Part shown: one piece after another, positions 1 to 8,814 of the stretch
How the letters are laid out: every line of letters begins with the position of its first letter
Position numbering within the stretch: position 1 is the first letter of the stretch
The notes under the pieces: generated by a model
What the model saw: the letters and a program-made list of their open reading frames with translations, nothing else
Told to the model about the DNA's origin: nothing
The model's database searches: none
Program-made: the position numbers and the translations under genes
DNA from: CAIVPM01 sp964615145
Lineage (GTDB): Bacteria > Bacteroidota > Bacteroidia > Chitinophagales > Chitinophagaceae
DNA: 48,794 bases
Assembly (NCBI GenBank): GCA_964615145.1
Contig: CAZTOP010000020.1
Coordinates: 1-48,794, forward strand
Reading direction: 5' to 3'

Positions 1-1033
1 TAATAGCATAAATATGTCTCCAACCATCTTTTTCACTTACCCATAAAAATTCTTTGCCACCACTAATCCAATCCCAACCTGTTGGGTCATCAGCATTCCA
101 ATATCCTTTACTATCAATCCAAGTTTCTGATGTTTCAGTATGAATAATATTTGTTTTACCAGTAGCAATATTGCTAACTAAAATTTTACTTTCATTTTGT
201 TTACGGCTTAACTGTTCCATAATAATTTCATCATTACTCATCCATTCCATTCTTGGTAAATAACTGTTTCTATTATCGCCAGGAATGTTCATCCAATTTG
301 TTTTTGAAGTTGCAATATCAATCACTCCAATTTTATAGGCAGATGGATTCTCTCCAACTTTTGGATATTCTACTGGAATTGTAAATGGATAAATTGAATC
401 TGTATTATTAATCATTAAAAAGTTTTTGATTTGTGTTGCATCTATTTGCCAAAAAGCAATATGCTTGCTATCGTTGCTCCATCTAAAACCATCTCTACAA
501 CTTAATTCCTCTTCATAGACCCAATCAAAAGTTCCATTAATTACTCTATCTGTGCCATCATTTGTAAGTTGAGTAATTGTTGATGTAGCGATATCTTCTA
601 AATAAATATTGTGTTTGCTTACATAAGCTACTTTAGTTCCATCTGGAGAAAATTTAGCAAACATTAACGATGATGATGGAAGTGATGTGCCAAGCTTTTG
701 TAGTTTTTTAGTTACCATATCAAACACCCAATAATCGCCACGAGTTTCATATCTCCAAACCTTTCTGGTATTGGTAAACACTAACAATTTGCTTTCATCA
801 TTGCTGAACGAATAGTTTTTAATAGTTAATGCACTTGTTTTTCCTGTAGGAATTAAATCTTCTTTTTTAACAACTGTTTTTTTATCAAGATCAGGCAAAG
901 TGAATTGAACTATACTGCCAAAATCTGTTTGATAATAACTATTGCCATCTTTAGAAAACTTAATGGCTTTTCCTTGAGCAATAACAATGGTGCTTGTGAC
1001 AATAAAGCAAAATGTGATGATGATATTTTTCAT
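1..1033 (-). CDS. Dipeptidyl peptidase IV (S9B), N-terminal part, cut by window edge
   Basis: My reading of the minus strand from an ATG at 1031-1033 gives about 344 residues without a stop, running off the left edge. It opens with a signal peptide (MKNIIITFCFIVTSTIVIAQ), so the enzyme is exported. What follows is the DPP-IV N-terminal beta-propeller: WRYETRGDYWVFD, FSPDGTKVAYVSKHNIY and the characteristic GTFDWVYEEEL plus FRWSNDSKHIAFWQ block, where the Glu pair anchors the substrate N-terminus in this family. The C-terminal alpha/beta-hydrolase domain with the catalytic Ser-Asp-His lies outside the window. Family members remove N-terminal X-Pro or X-Ala dipeptides from peptides in the periplasm. 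The gene is divergent from the alpha-2-macroglobulin gene across 141 bases. Confidence 0.9.
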   Translation of the reverse strand, partial: MKNIIITFCFIVTSTIVIAQGKAIKFSKDGNSYYQTDFGSIVQFTLPDLDKKTVVKKEDLIPTGKTSALTIKNYSFSNDESKLLVFTNTRKVWRYETRGDYWVFDMVTKKLQKLGTSLPSSSLMFAKFSPDGTKVAYVSKHNIYLEDIATSTITQLTNDGTDRVINGTFDWVYEEELSCRDGFRWSNDSKHIAFWQIDATQIKNFLMINNTDSIYPFTIPVEYPKVGENPSAYKIGVIDIATSKTNWMNIPGDNRNSYLPRMEWMSNDEIIMEQLSRKQNESKILVSNIATGKTNIIHTETSETWIDSKGYWNADDPTGWDWISGGKEFLWVSEKDGWRHIYAI

Positions 1034-1174
1034 ACAAAAAAATGTTAGGCTGTGAAAATAATGGATGATTGAATACGCAATTTACCTTTCATAAAAAACA
1101 GCACTTTATGCAATTAACATTTTCTTGCATCATTGATATACTTTGTTTACTATTTTTAATTTTTAATTGACTTT

Positions 1175-4100
1175 ATGAGATATTTCCTTAGCCTTTTAGT
1201 TGCATTTCTTCTGCTAACATCAAACTTAAACGCACAAAAAATTGATACCTCTTTCAAGAAAGATTGGATAGCAATTGATTCTATTATCAATAAAAACAAT
1301 CTTACCAAAACAGCTTTAAATAAGGCAAACAGTGTGTATGCAAGGGCTAAGCAAAGGCAACTTCCATCTCAAGTAATAAAGGCTTTGATTTATAAAATGG
1401 AGCTGGAAGACAAAATAAAAGAAGATAACCAGCAGAGAAATATTCAACTATTAAATGATGAAATTGTAACTACAACCAATACTGCTGCGAAATCAATTTT
1501 ATATATTTTACTTGCTAAACAATATGAAACTTACTACCAAAATAATCGCTGGAACATTAATGAAAGAAAAGAAAGTCTGGAGAAAAAGAAAGATGACTTT
1601 ACTGTTTGGAGCAAAGATGATTTTACCAGGAAAATTATTAGCTGCTATGAATTGTCATTGAAAGAAAGAACTCTCCTACAACAAACCAAACTATCTGATT
1701 TTGATGTGTTAATTGTTTATGGAACTGAACAAAAACTAAGACCAACACTTTTTGATGTGCTTGCGGATGAAGCATTGGATTATTACAAACAACAAGATAA
1801 TAATTATGGCTGGCGTGGTGGAAATAATGAACAAAGAAATATCTCAAACCCAATAACACTAGCTAATACAGAAGAATTTATTAAAGCAAATTTCTCAAGC
1901 AAAGATACCATTGATAAAACTGCAAAAGCATTAGAGCTTTATCAGCATTTAATGATCTTTCATAAAAGAGACAAATCGCCAGATGCATTGATAGATTTGA
2001 ATTTGAGCAGGATTAGCTGGGTTTACACCAAAGCCAATTTTGATAACAAGGAAGATTTATACATTAAAGCTTTGAGTGAAATAATCAGTAACTATGGCAA
2101 TAACAACATAGCAACACAAGCATGGTTTAATATCGCAAAATATCATAGCGATAAAGCGGAGAAATACAAGCCATTTACAGATACTGCCAATCGTTATGAA
2201 TACCAAACAGCCATTAATATTATTGATGCAAGGCTTAACATTAACAAAGATTCTTGTGAAGGAAACAATAATATGAGGGCTTTAAAAAAGTATATTCTTC
2301 AAAAGAAATTGTCATCAAAAGTTGAGGCTGTGAATGAGCCCAATCAACCATTTAGAATGTTACTTAACTTTAAAAATGTTGATACATTATTCTACAGAGT
2401 AGTAAAACTGAATTATAAAAACACTATCAATGAAGATGATGAAGATTATAGTTCAGATTCCAGATTATGGAAGAAAGTCATCAAACAAAAATCTATTAGA
2501 AATGCAGAGCAAATACTGCCTAAGCTATCAGATTATCAAGAACACAGCACAGAAATAAAGATTGATGCATTACCTGTTGGAAACTATGCTATCATTGGTT
2601 CTACAGGTAAAAACTTTATAGACTCAGTCGATAATATTTTCTACCAACCATTTAGTGTATCATCAATAAGCTATATAAAAAACAATGCTGATTTTTTTGT
2701 AGTTGATAGAGACAATGGCAAACCATTAAGCAATGTAAATATTACAATAATTAATAAAGCTTGGAATAGTGGTAAAAGCAAATACGACTATAATACTGTA
2801 GCTAGTATTAAGGGCGATGAAACAAGTCATTTTTCATTAAACAAACTGAATCTGGATAGTTATTACAACTTAAGCTTTGTCTTTTCCAAAGACAATGATA
2901 CCTTAGTAACCACTAACAATTATTATTATCGCCCAAGCATTAACAATGATTACAGAAGCGAAGAACAAGCACAAAAAGAAAACGCACAGGTTCATTTTTT
3001 TACAGATAGAAGCATTTACAGACCTGGGCAAACAGTATTTTTCAAAGGAATTATTACTACCAAAACAAAAGAAAACAAAACATCCTTATTATACTTTCCT
3101 AAGCAAAGCATTAAAGTTTATTTAAGAGATGCAAACTATAAAAACGTTGATTCTTTAACTGTTTCAGAAAACGAATTTGGAAGTATTAATGGTCAGTTTA
3201 AAATTCCAATGAACGTATTAACAGGTAACTTTAATTTGATAGTAAATAATATTAGTGGCAATGTTAGTTTTAGTGTGGAGGAATATAAAAGACCTAAGTT
3301 TTATGTTGAATTTGACAAACAAAAAAACACCTACCGTTTAAATGATAGTATCACTATCACTGGCAATGCAAAAGCATATAGTGGCAATAATATTGATGGT
3401 GCAAAAGTTGTTTACACTGTTACCAGAAATGCAAGATTTGAAAACGTATGGATGTTTTGGCGTTCACCACAACCATCATCTGAATCTAAACAAATTACTA
3501 ATGGAGAGATGAAGACAGATGCCAATGGTAAGTTCTCCATCACTTTTAAAGCTGAGCCAGATGCAGGCATTAACAAAAGTGCTCAACCCATTTTCGATTA
3601 CAGCATTACAGCTAGTGTTACAGATTTGAATGGAGAAACAAGAGAAGGAAATTCTTCTATTTCCATCGGCTATCAATCCACTATTTTAAGATTAAAAGTT
3701 GATGCAAAAATTGCTTTGCAAGATTTTAAAGACATAAACTTAAGTGCAGAAAACCTAGATGGAGAAAAGGTTTCAGCCAAAGTAAATCTATCTGTAACCA
3801 GCTTGCAATTGCCAGACAGATTAATCAGAAAAAGATATTGGGACAGACCCGATGTTTTTGTAATGAATAAAGATGAATACATCAATAACTTTCCTTATGA
3901 TGAATATGATAATGAAACAGACAGGAATGAATGGAAGAATAAAAACAGCAATGATGAATTAAGAATTATGAATTATGAATTGAAAGAAACTGAATCCAAA
4001 TTCCAAATTCCTAATTCCAAATTTCAGCAAGGCATCTATAAAGTAACTGCCACCACAACAGATAAAGATGGGCAAGAAATAAAAGCCATCAGCTATGTTG

Positions 4101-7100
4101 AATTGTTCGATAAAGTAAATACAACCTTAACCTATCCACAGTATAATGTTGAGCAAAACATTAAAACATTGTGCAAAGCTGGAGATACTGCCAACATTGC
4201 ATTTAGCACAGCAGCCAAAGATGTTTATTTAGTTAAAAATGTAGTTACCATTAGCAATAAACAAGGCGAAGCATCTAATCAAAATCACTATACCTACACA
4301 ACAGTCAATAACCAATTCAATTTAAAGGAGACCATTACCGAAAGCCACAAAGCTGGTATGGGTATGTATTATGCATTTATAAAACACAATCGCTTTTATG
4401 ATGGTGGCGATAGAATTGATTTTATTGAACCAAGCAAAAAACTAAAGATTAGTTATGGTACTTACAGAAATAAAACATTACCTGGAAGCAAAGAAACTTA
4501 TAGCCTAAAAGTAAGTGGAGAAAATGGAGAAAAAGTAGCAGCAGAATTATTAACTGCTATGTATGATGCAAGTCTGGATCAGTTTAAAAGACATAATTGG
4601 TATAAGCCAAACACATTTGAGGATTACGATAATTCTATTAGCCTTAACAACTTTAGCTCTGGAGATTTTATGGAAAAAAGTTCTTACGAATTATATAACC
4701 ACAATCAAAATTTTGAATCACAATATATATATAATAAATACTCAAAATTATCGATTGATATTTGGCAATTTCAATCTGTAAATTACTACAATCCAAAAAG
4801 AAATTATGCATACAGCTTTACTCCAAATGTTTCAAAAGTCTTAACTGGTAGAGTTTCTGGAATATCATATATGGCTGGTAGTTTAAAATCAGAAGCTAAA
4901 GTTAGATTAACAAGTGGAAACTACAGAAAAGGTGTTAAAATTGCTTATGACACAGCAAGTGTAATGGATTTGGATGGTGGCGTTTCAAGTATGGAAGTAA
5001 GAGAAAAAGTGGTATTAGGAGATGATGATAGTGAAGTTAATCAACCCCAAACTCCAAACTCCAAACAAACCCAAATTCGCAAAAACTTCAACGAAACAGC
5101 TTTCTTCTTCCCAAATCTATATGCAGATACTGCCGGTAATTACAGCTTCAGTTTTACAATGCCCGAAGCATTAACAAAATGGAACTGGTTGAGCTTAGCA
5201 CACACCAAAGACTTATCCTTTGGTTTATCTACTGCAAGTGTTGTTACTCAAAAAACATTAATGGTGCAACCCAATGCCCCACGCTTTTTAAGAGAGGGTG
5301 ATGTGATGGAATTTACTGCCAAAATTTCCAACACAAGCAATGAAGAATTAACAGGCACAGCCACTTTAGAACTCATTGATGCCACTACTGGCAATAGTGT
5401 TGATGGCTTTTTTAATAATGTATTTCCATTGCAATATTTTACTGTTGCTGCAAATCAAAGTGCAGTTGTCAAATTCCCAATACAAGTACCAATGAATTTT
5501 ACAAAGCCTTTAACCTACAAGGTTGTAGCTATTACCCAATTCCCCTCCAATGGAGGGGATAAAGGGGTGGTTTATTCTGATGGAGAAGAAAATACAATTC
5601 CTGTTTTAACTAATAAGATTTTCTTAACAGAAAGCTTACCCATTTATCTAAAGCCAAATGAATATCAAAAAACAATTGACTTAAAGCCATTGTTCAGCAA
5701 TGCAAGCAATAGAACTGGTGAATCAATGACTATAGAATATACAGCCAATCCTATCTGGACTGTGGTACAATCACTCCCCTATCTAATGGAATATCCTCAC
5801 GAATGTGCAGAACAAACTTTCAACAGATTCTTTGCAAATGCAATGGCATCCAGCATTATCAATAAAAATGAGAATATTAGAAAAGTCATCAGCAAATGGA
5901 AAGAGAACCCATCAAACATTAAAAGCAAATTACTGGATAATGAAGAATTGAAATCAGTGCTTTTAAACGAAACCCCTTGGGTACTTGATGCTGAAAGTGA
6001 AACAGAACAACAGAAACGTTTAGCACTGTTGTTAGACCTTGATAAAATGCAAAGCAATATTAACAGTGCCATCGACAAACTAAAAGCAAAACAATTACCA
6101 AGTGGCGGTTTTGGCTGGTTTGACGGTGGCAGAGAAAATGAATATATCACACAATATATTTTAACAGGAATTGGGAAACTGCAATTGATGAATGCTGTTG
6201 ATGATGAGCAGCAGTTGGAGTTAAACAGTATTGCTTCAAAAGCTTTACAGTATTTAGATAGCAGAATTGATGCTGAATATAAAAGATACTTGTCTAGTTT
6301 AAAAACTAAAAACAAGATGGCATTTTTCTATAACAGTATTGATTACAATTACTGGTATATGAGAAGTATGTTCCCCGAGAATAAACTATCCACTACCTTA
6401 CTAAGTGTTAAAAAATTGTTTACCGAAACTGTTAGAAAGAACTGGATGAAAGAAAGTATTTACAATCAGGGAATGATTGCCATTATACTTGACAGGTTTG
6501 ATGGTAAAGTAAACAGCACTTCAAAGAAAATTATTAATAGCCTGAAAGAAAACGCTATTGATGATACAGCAAAAGGCACGATGCACTGGAAACAAAATGA
6601 TTATTGCTATTATTGGTATCAAAACAATTTTGAAACACAAAGTTTATTGATACAAGCATTTGCAGAGACAGGAAATAATGATATTGAGTCCATTGAAAAG
6701 ATGAAAACCTGGTTAATTTTAAACAAACAAACCAATCACTGGAATTCAACCATAGCAACAAGTGGAGCTTGTTATGCATTGCTAAATTATGGAAGTAACT
6801 GGACGTTACAAAACTCTAATGTTTCAATTAAAATTGTAGATAAAACGTTTCAAACAAAAACCGAAAATGGAGATTATATAAAAACCAAATTAGATAATTT
6901 AACCACAAACCAAATCTCGACAAGTAATTCACCTGTTTTGAAAATCAGTACAAGTTCTTACACAGATATCAGTGTACCAACTCCAAGTTATGGAGCAGTC
7001 TATCTTCAGTACTTTGCAGATGTCAATGATGTAAAATCATCAACATCAAATGCACCTTTGACATTGGTTAAAAAGTTATTTATAGAAAAGAACAATGGCA

Positions 7101-7474
7101 CTAAAAAGGTATTAGAACCAGTGAATGAAAATGATGAATTAAGTGTGGGTGACAAACTGATTGTGAGGATAGAATTAAGAGCCAACAGACCAATGGAATT
7201 TTTACACTTAAAAGATATGCGAGCTGCATCAACAGAACCTGTAAATGTATTAAGTGAATACAAATGGCAGGATGGCTTAGGGTATTATGAAAGTACTAAA
7301 GATGCATCTACGAACTTTTTTATTGACAATATTCAAAAAGGAACTTATGTGTTCGATTATCCTTTATACATAACACATTCAGGAACTTTCAGCGTTGGTT
7401 TAGCAAGCATTCAATGTATGTATGCACCAGAATTTATCAGTCATAGTAATGGAATAAAAATAACAGTAAGATAA
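1175..7474 (+). CDS. Alpha-2-macroglobulin family protein with CAEQ thioester motif
   Basis: A 2099-residue exported protein. The signal peptide (MRYFLSLLVAFLLLTSNLNA, then QK) has no lipobox cysteine. After a helical N-terminal region come MG-type beta domains, with YRPGQTVFFKG near residue 615 (MG2 family) and the A2M signature AFFFPNLYAD...MPEALTKWNW near 1309-1345. The bait-like and thioester region has ECAEQTFNRF with C1544 and Q1547, so the internal thioester CxEQ is intact. An alpha-toroid domain follows to about 1850, then a C-terminal beta domain (RPMEFLHLKDMRA near 2005). Family members trap proteases; bacterial ones are thought to protect the envelope. No penicillin-binding protein 1C gene lies beside it, unlike the E. 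coli-type arrangement. Three low-complexity segments (about 927-951, 1290-1302 and 1456-1466) look like intergenic repeats translated in frame. Sure of family, not of target. Confidence 0.93.
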   Translation: MRYFLSLLVAFLLLTSNLNAQKIDTSFKKDWIAIDSIINKNNLTKTALNKANSVYARAKQRQLPSQVIKALIYKMELEDKIKEDNQQRNIQLLNDEIVTTTNTAAKSILYILLAKQYETYYQNNRWNINERKESLEKKKDDFTVWSKDDFTRKIISCYELSLKERTLLQQTKLSDFDVLIVYGTEQKLRPTLFDVLADEALDYYKQQDNNYGWRGGNNEQRNISNPITLANTEEFIKANFSSKDTIDKTAKALELYQHLMIFHKRDKSPDALIDLNLSRISWVYTKANFDNKEDLYIKALSEIISNYGNNNIATQAWFNIAKYHSDKAEKYKPFTDTANRYEYQTAINIIDARLNINKDSCEGNNNMRALKKYILQKKLSSKVEAVNEPNQPFRMLLNFKNVDTLFYRVVKLNYKNTINEDDEDYSSDSRLWKKVIKQKSIRNAEQILPKLSDYQEHSTEIKIDALPVGNYAIIGSTGKNFIDSVDNIFYQPFSVSSISYIKNNADFFVVDRDNGKPLSNVNITIINKAWNSGKSKYDYNTVASIKGDETSHFSLNKLNLDSYYNLSFVFSKDNDTLVTTNNYYYRPSINNDYRSEEQAQKENAQVHFFTDRSIYRPGQTVFFKGIITTKTKENKTSLLYFPKQSIKVYLRDANYKNVDSLTVSENEFGSINGQFKIPMNVLTGNFNLIVNNISGNVSFSVEEYKRPKFYVEFDKQKNTYRLNDSITITGNAKAYSGNNIDGAKVVYTVTRNARFENVWMFWRSPQPSSESKQITNGEMKTDANGKFSITFKAEPDAGINKSAQPIFDYSITASVTDLNGETREGNSSISIGYQSTILRLKVDAKIALQDFKDINLSAENLDGEKVSAKVNLSVTSLQLPDRLIRKRYWDRPDVFVMNKDEYINNFPYDEYDNETDRNEWKNKNSNDELRIMNYELKETESKFQIPNSKFQQGIYKVTATTTDKDGQEIKAISYVELFDKVNTTLTYPQYNVEQNIKTLCKAGDTANIAFSTAAKDVYLVKNVVTISNKQGEASNQNHYTYTTVNNQFNLKETITESHKAGMGMYYAFIKHNRFYDGGDRIDFIEPSKKLKISYGTYRNKTLPGSKETYSLKVSGENGEKVAAELLTAMYDASLDQFKRHNWYKPNTFEDYDNSISLNNFSSGDFMEKSSYELYNHNQNFESQYIYNKYSKLSIDIWQFQSVNYYNPKRNYAYSFTPNVSKVLTGRVSGISYMAGSLKSEAKVRLTSGNYRKGVKIAYDTASVMDLDGGVSSMEVREKVVLGDDDSEVNQPQTPNSKQTQIRKNFNETAFFFPNLYADTAGNYSFSFTMPEALTKWNWLSLAHTKDLSFGLSTASVVTQKTLMVQPNAPRFLREGDVMEFTAKISNTSNEELTGTATLELIDATTGNSVDGFFNNVFPLQYFTVAANQSAVVKFPIQVPMNFTKPLTYKVVAITQFPSNGGDKGVVYSDGEENTIPVLTNKIFLTESLPIYLKPNEYQKTIDLKPLFSNASNRTGESMTIEYTANPIWTVVQSLPYLMEYPHECAEQTFNRFFANAMASSIINKNENIRKVISKWKENPSNIKSKLLDNEELKSVLLNETPWVLDAESETEQQKRLALLLDLDKMQSNINSAIDKLKAKQLPSGGFGWFDGGRENEYITQYILTGIGKLQLMNAVDDEQQLELNSIASKALQYLDSRIDAEYKRYLSSLKTKNKMAFFYNSIDYNYWYMRSMFPENKLSTTLLSVKKLFTETVRKNWMKESIYNQGMIAIILDRFDGKVNSTSKKIINSLKENAIDDTAKGTMHWKQNDYCYYWYQNNFETQSLLIQAFAETGNNDIESIEKMKTWLILNKQTNHWNSTIATSGACYALLNYGSNWTLQNSNVSIKIVDKTFQTKTENGDYIKTKLDNLTTNQISTSNSPVLKISTSSYTDISVPTPSYGAVYLQYFADVNDVKSSTSNAPLTLVKKLFIEKNNGTKKVLEPVNENDELSVGDKLIVRIELRANRPMEFLHLKDMRAASTEPVNVLSEYKWQDGLGYYESTKDASTNFFIDNIQKGTYVFDYPLYITHSGTFSVGLASIQCMYAPEFISHSNGIKITVR
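3955..4026 (+). repeat. Repeat-like insert inside alpha-2-macroglobulin gene (AATTATGAATTATGAATT / ATTCCAAATTCC type)
   Basis: Two adjoining runs of short direct repeats: GAATTAAGAATTATGAATTA and onwards, then ATTCCAAATTCCTAATTCC and onwards. They translate in frame as NDELRIMNYELKE and SKFQIPNSKFQQ, low-complexity text unlike the flanking MG domains. Such AATTATGAATT-type strings are usually intergenic repeats in Bacteroidota and cyanobacterial genomes; that comparison is from memory. Confidence 0.6.
5041..5079 (+). repeat. Short CCAAACT-repeat insert inside alpha-2-macroglobulin gene
   Basis: CCCAAACTCCAAACTCCAAA is an imperfect tandem repeat of a 7-base unit, read in frame as QPQTPNSKQTQ just before the conserved IRKNFNETAFFFP block. 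It resembles the CCAAATTCC element at 3990-4020 and sits in a linker between domains. Confidence 0.45.
5541..5570 (+). repeat. CCCCTCCA-A-TGGAGGGG palindromic repeat inside alpha-2-macroglobulin gene
   Basis: A perfect 8-bp inverted repeat (5542-5549 with 5551-5558, one central base) is followed by ATAAAGGGGTGG. It is a G/C-rich island in an AT-rich gene. It reads in frame as FPSNGGDKGVV between two MG domain strands. The pattern matches a palindromic repeat class common between genes in Bacteroidota (from memory). Confidence 0.6.
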
Positions 7475-7563
7475 TCGTATTGCTAATAAAAACGACTGTA
7501 ATAATTTAGCGTATTGCAAATTAGATACTTATACAAAAAACATTCAACCTGATTTAAAAACTT

Positions 7564-7598
7564 AAAAAGCCTCCAAACATTTAATTTGGAGGCTTTTT
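7564..7598. terminator. Bidirectional intrinsic terminator between alpha-2-macroglobulin and tRNA-Ser
   Basis: Perfect 14-base arms AAAAAGCCTCCAAA / TTTGGAGGCTTTTT around a 7-base loop, with A and T tracts at the two ends. It lies 90 bases after the plus-strand gene and 20 bases after the minus-strand tRNA, so it can serve both. Confidence 0.9.
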
Positions 7599-7617
7599 AA
7601 TAGATTTTCAAGTTGAG

Positions 7618-7702
7618 CGGAGAGAGAGGGATTCGAACCCCCGGACCTGTAACAGTCAACAGTTTTCAAGACTGCCGCAATCGACCACTCTGCCATCTCT
7701 CC
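7618..7702 (-). tRNA. tRNA-Ser (anticodon UGA)
   Basis: On the minus strand the acceptor stem GGAGAGA pairs with TCTCTCC (7619-7625), with discriminator G at 7618. The anticodon loop is CTTGAAA (anticodon TGA), closed by GCAGT/ACTGT. A long variable arm follows, as expected for class II serine tRNAs, then the T-arm with GGTTCGAATCC. CCA is not encoded. Transcription runs left into the terminator at 7564-7598. UGA-anticodon tRNA-Ser reads UCN codons. Confidence 0.97.
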
Positions 7703-7890
7703 GGTTGCAAAATAATAGGTTGGCATCTAATCTGCCAAATAAATATTAAAACTATTTAGATATTTTTTTAAAATGCTGTACTATCAGCAGTTTCAGACTA
7801 TTTTATATTTAAAAAAATTAATAAGGCATTATTAATAAAATGATTTTATCACAAATCAAAAATCAAACTCTAATTACGCAACTATATATT

Positions 7891-7898
7891 TACATTTG
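7891..7898 (+). promoter_or_regulatory. Putative -7 box (TACATTTG) of parA
   Basis: TACATTTGCAACC fits the Bacteroidota TAnnTTTG element and lies 33 bases before the parA ATG. No clear -33 TTG is seen, so the support is the box and its position only. Confidence 0.5.
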
Positions 7899-7930
7899 CA
7901 ACCTTTGACACTAAAATTTTTAAAACAGAT

Positions 7931-8731
7931 ATGGCAAGAATTATTGGCATAGCCAATCAAAAAGGAGGAGTAGGTAAAACTACATCTGCAATTAATGTTG
8001 CAGCAAGTTTAGCTGTATTGGAATTTAAAACACTATTGGTTGATGCAGACCCTCAAGCGAATAGTACAACAGGAATTGGATTCGATTTACATAATATTAC
8101 ACATAGTTTATACGATTGTATGGCCAATCAGGCTCCTGCTTCGGATGTTATTCTTAAAAGCGAAGTACCTAATTTAGACCTTATACCATCACATATTGAT
8201 TTAGTTGGGGCCGAGATAGAAATGATTAACTACCCAAACAGAGAAAATGTGATGAAAAATTGTTTGGATGCTGTTAAAGATCAGTATGATTTCATTATTA
8301 TCGATTGTTCACCTTCGCTTGGCTTAATAACAGTTAACTCTTTAGTTGCAGCAGACAGTGTTCTAATTCCTGTACAATGCGAATTTTTTGCATTAGAGGG
8401 TTTAGGAAAACTACTCAATACTATTAAAATTGTTCAAAGTCGTTTAAACCCTAGTTTACAAATTGAGGGTATTTTGATGACAATGTATGATGGTCGTTTA
8501 AGATTATGTAATCAAGTTGTGAGTGAAGTTAGAAAGCATTTTGATGAAATGGTATTTAATACACTTATACATAGAAATACGAGACTTAGTGAGGCTCCAA
8601 GCGTAGGGAAACCCGCAATATTATACGATTCAGAGAGCAAAGGAGCTATCAATTATCTTAATTTAGCCAAGGAAATTTTGCAGAAAAACAATTTAACAAA
8701 AATGTCCAATCAAGAACGGATACTTGAGTAA
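7931..8731 (+). CDS. parA: ParA/Soj-type chromosome partitioning ATPase
   Basis: A 266-residue cytosolic ATPase. The deviant Walker A NQKGGVGKTT (residues 9-18, with the signature lysine K11 and P-loop K16) is followed by the switch DADPQANSTTGIG near 39 and Walker B FIIIDCSPSLGLIT near 120. The length and lack of an N-terminal DNA-binding domain match chromosomal Soj/ParA. ATP-bound dimers coat the nucleoid and are released by ParB, moving the origin region. parB follows 83 bases downstream in the same direction, the standard pair. parS sites (usually a 16-bp TGTTNCACGTGNAACA-like palindrome) were not found here. The pair is usually origin-proximal, which is an inference for this window. Confidence 0.96.
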   Translation: MARIIGIANQKGGVGKTTSAINVAASLAVLEFKTLLVDADPQANSTTGIGFDLHNITHSLYDCMANQAPASDVILKSEVPNLDLIPSHIDLVGAEIEMINYPNRENVMKNCLDAVKDQYDFIIIDCSPSLGLITVNSLVAADSVLIPVQCEFFALEGLGKLLNTIKIVQSRLNPSLQIEGILMTMYDGRLRLCNQVVSEVRKHFDEMVFNTLIHRNTRLSEAPSVGKPAILYDSESKGAINYLNLAKEILQKNNLTKMSNQERILE

Positions 8732-8737
8732 TTTAAT

Positions 8738-8808
8738 GTTCAGAGTTCAAGGTTTAAAGTTATGCTTTGCCTTGACCCATAAACTTTAAATCACAAACTT
8801 TAAACTAC
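8738..8808. repeat. Inverted repeat (GTTTAAAGTTATG ... CATAAACTTTAAA) between parA and parB
   Basis: The parA-parB spacer is built from GTTCAGAGTTCAAGG, TTTAAAGTTATG, a short loop with GCCTTGACC, then CATAAACTTTAAA and CAAACTTTAAAC. The two arms pair with one bulged base. It resembles the intergenic GTTCAAGGTTTAAAGTT family seen in many Bacteroidota (from memory). It is transcribed with the operon and could form an RNA hairpin between the cistrons. Confidence 0.6.
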
Positions 8809-8814
8809 AATTAA

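Noticed and set aside
5797..6315. Open frame of 172 codons opposite the alpha-2-macroglobulin gene
   Set aside because: It lies entirely antisense to the conserved thioester domain, its translation is Ser/Leu/Phe-rich without a family signal, and it has no promoter box.
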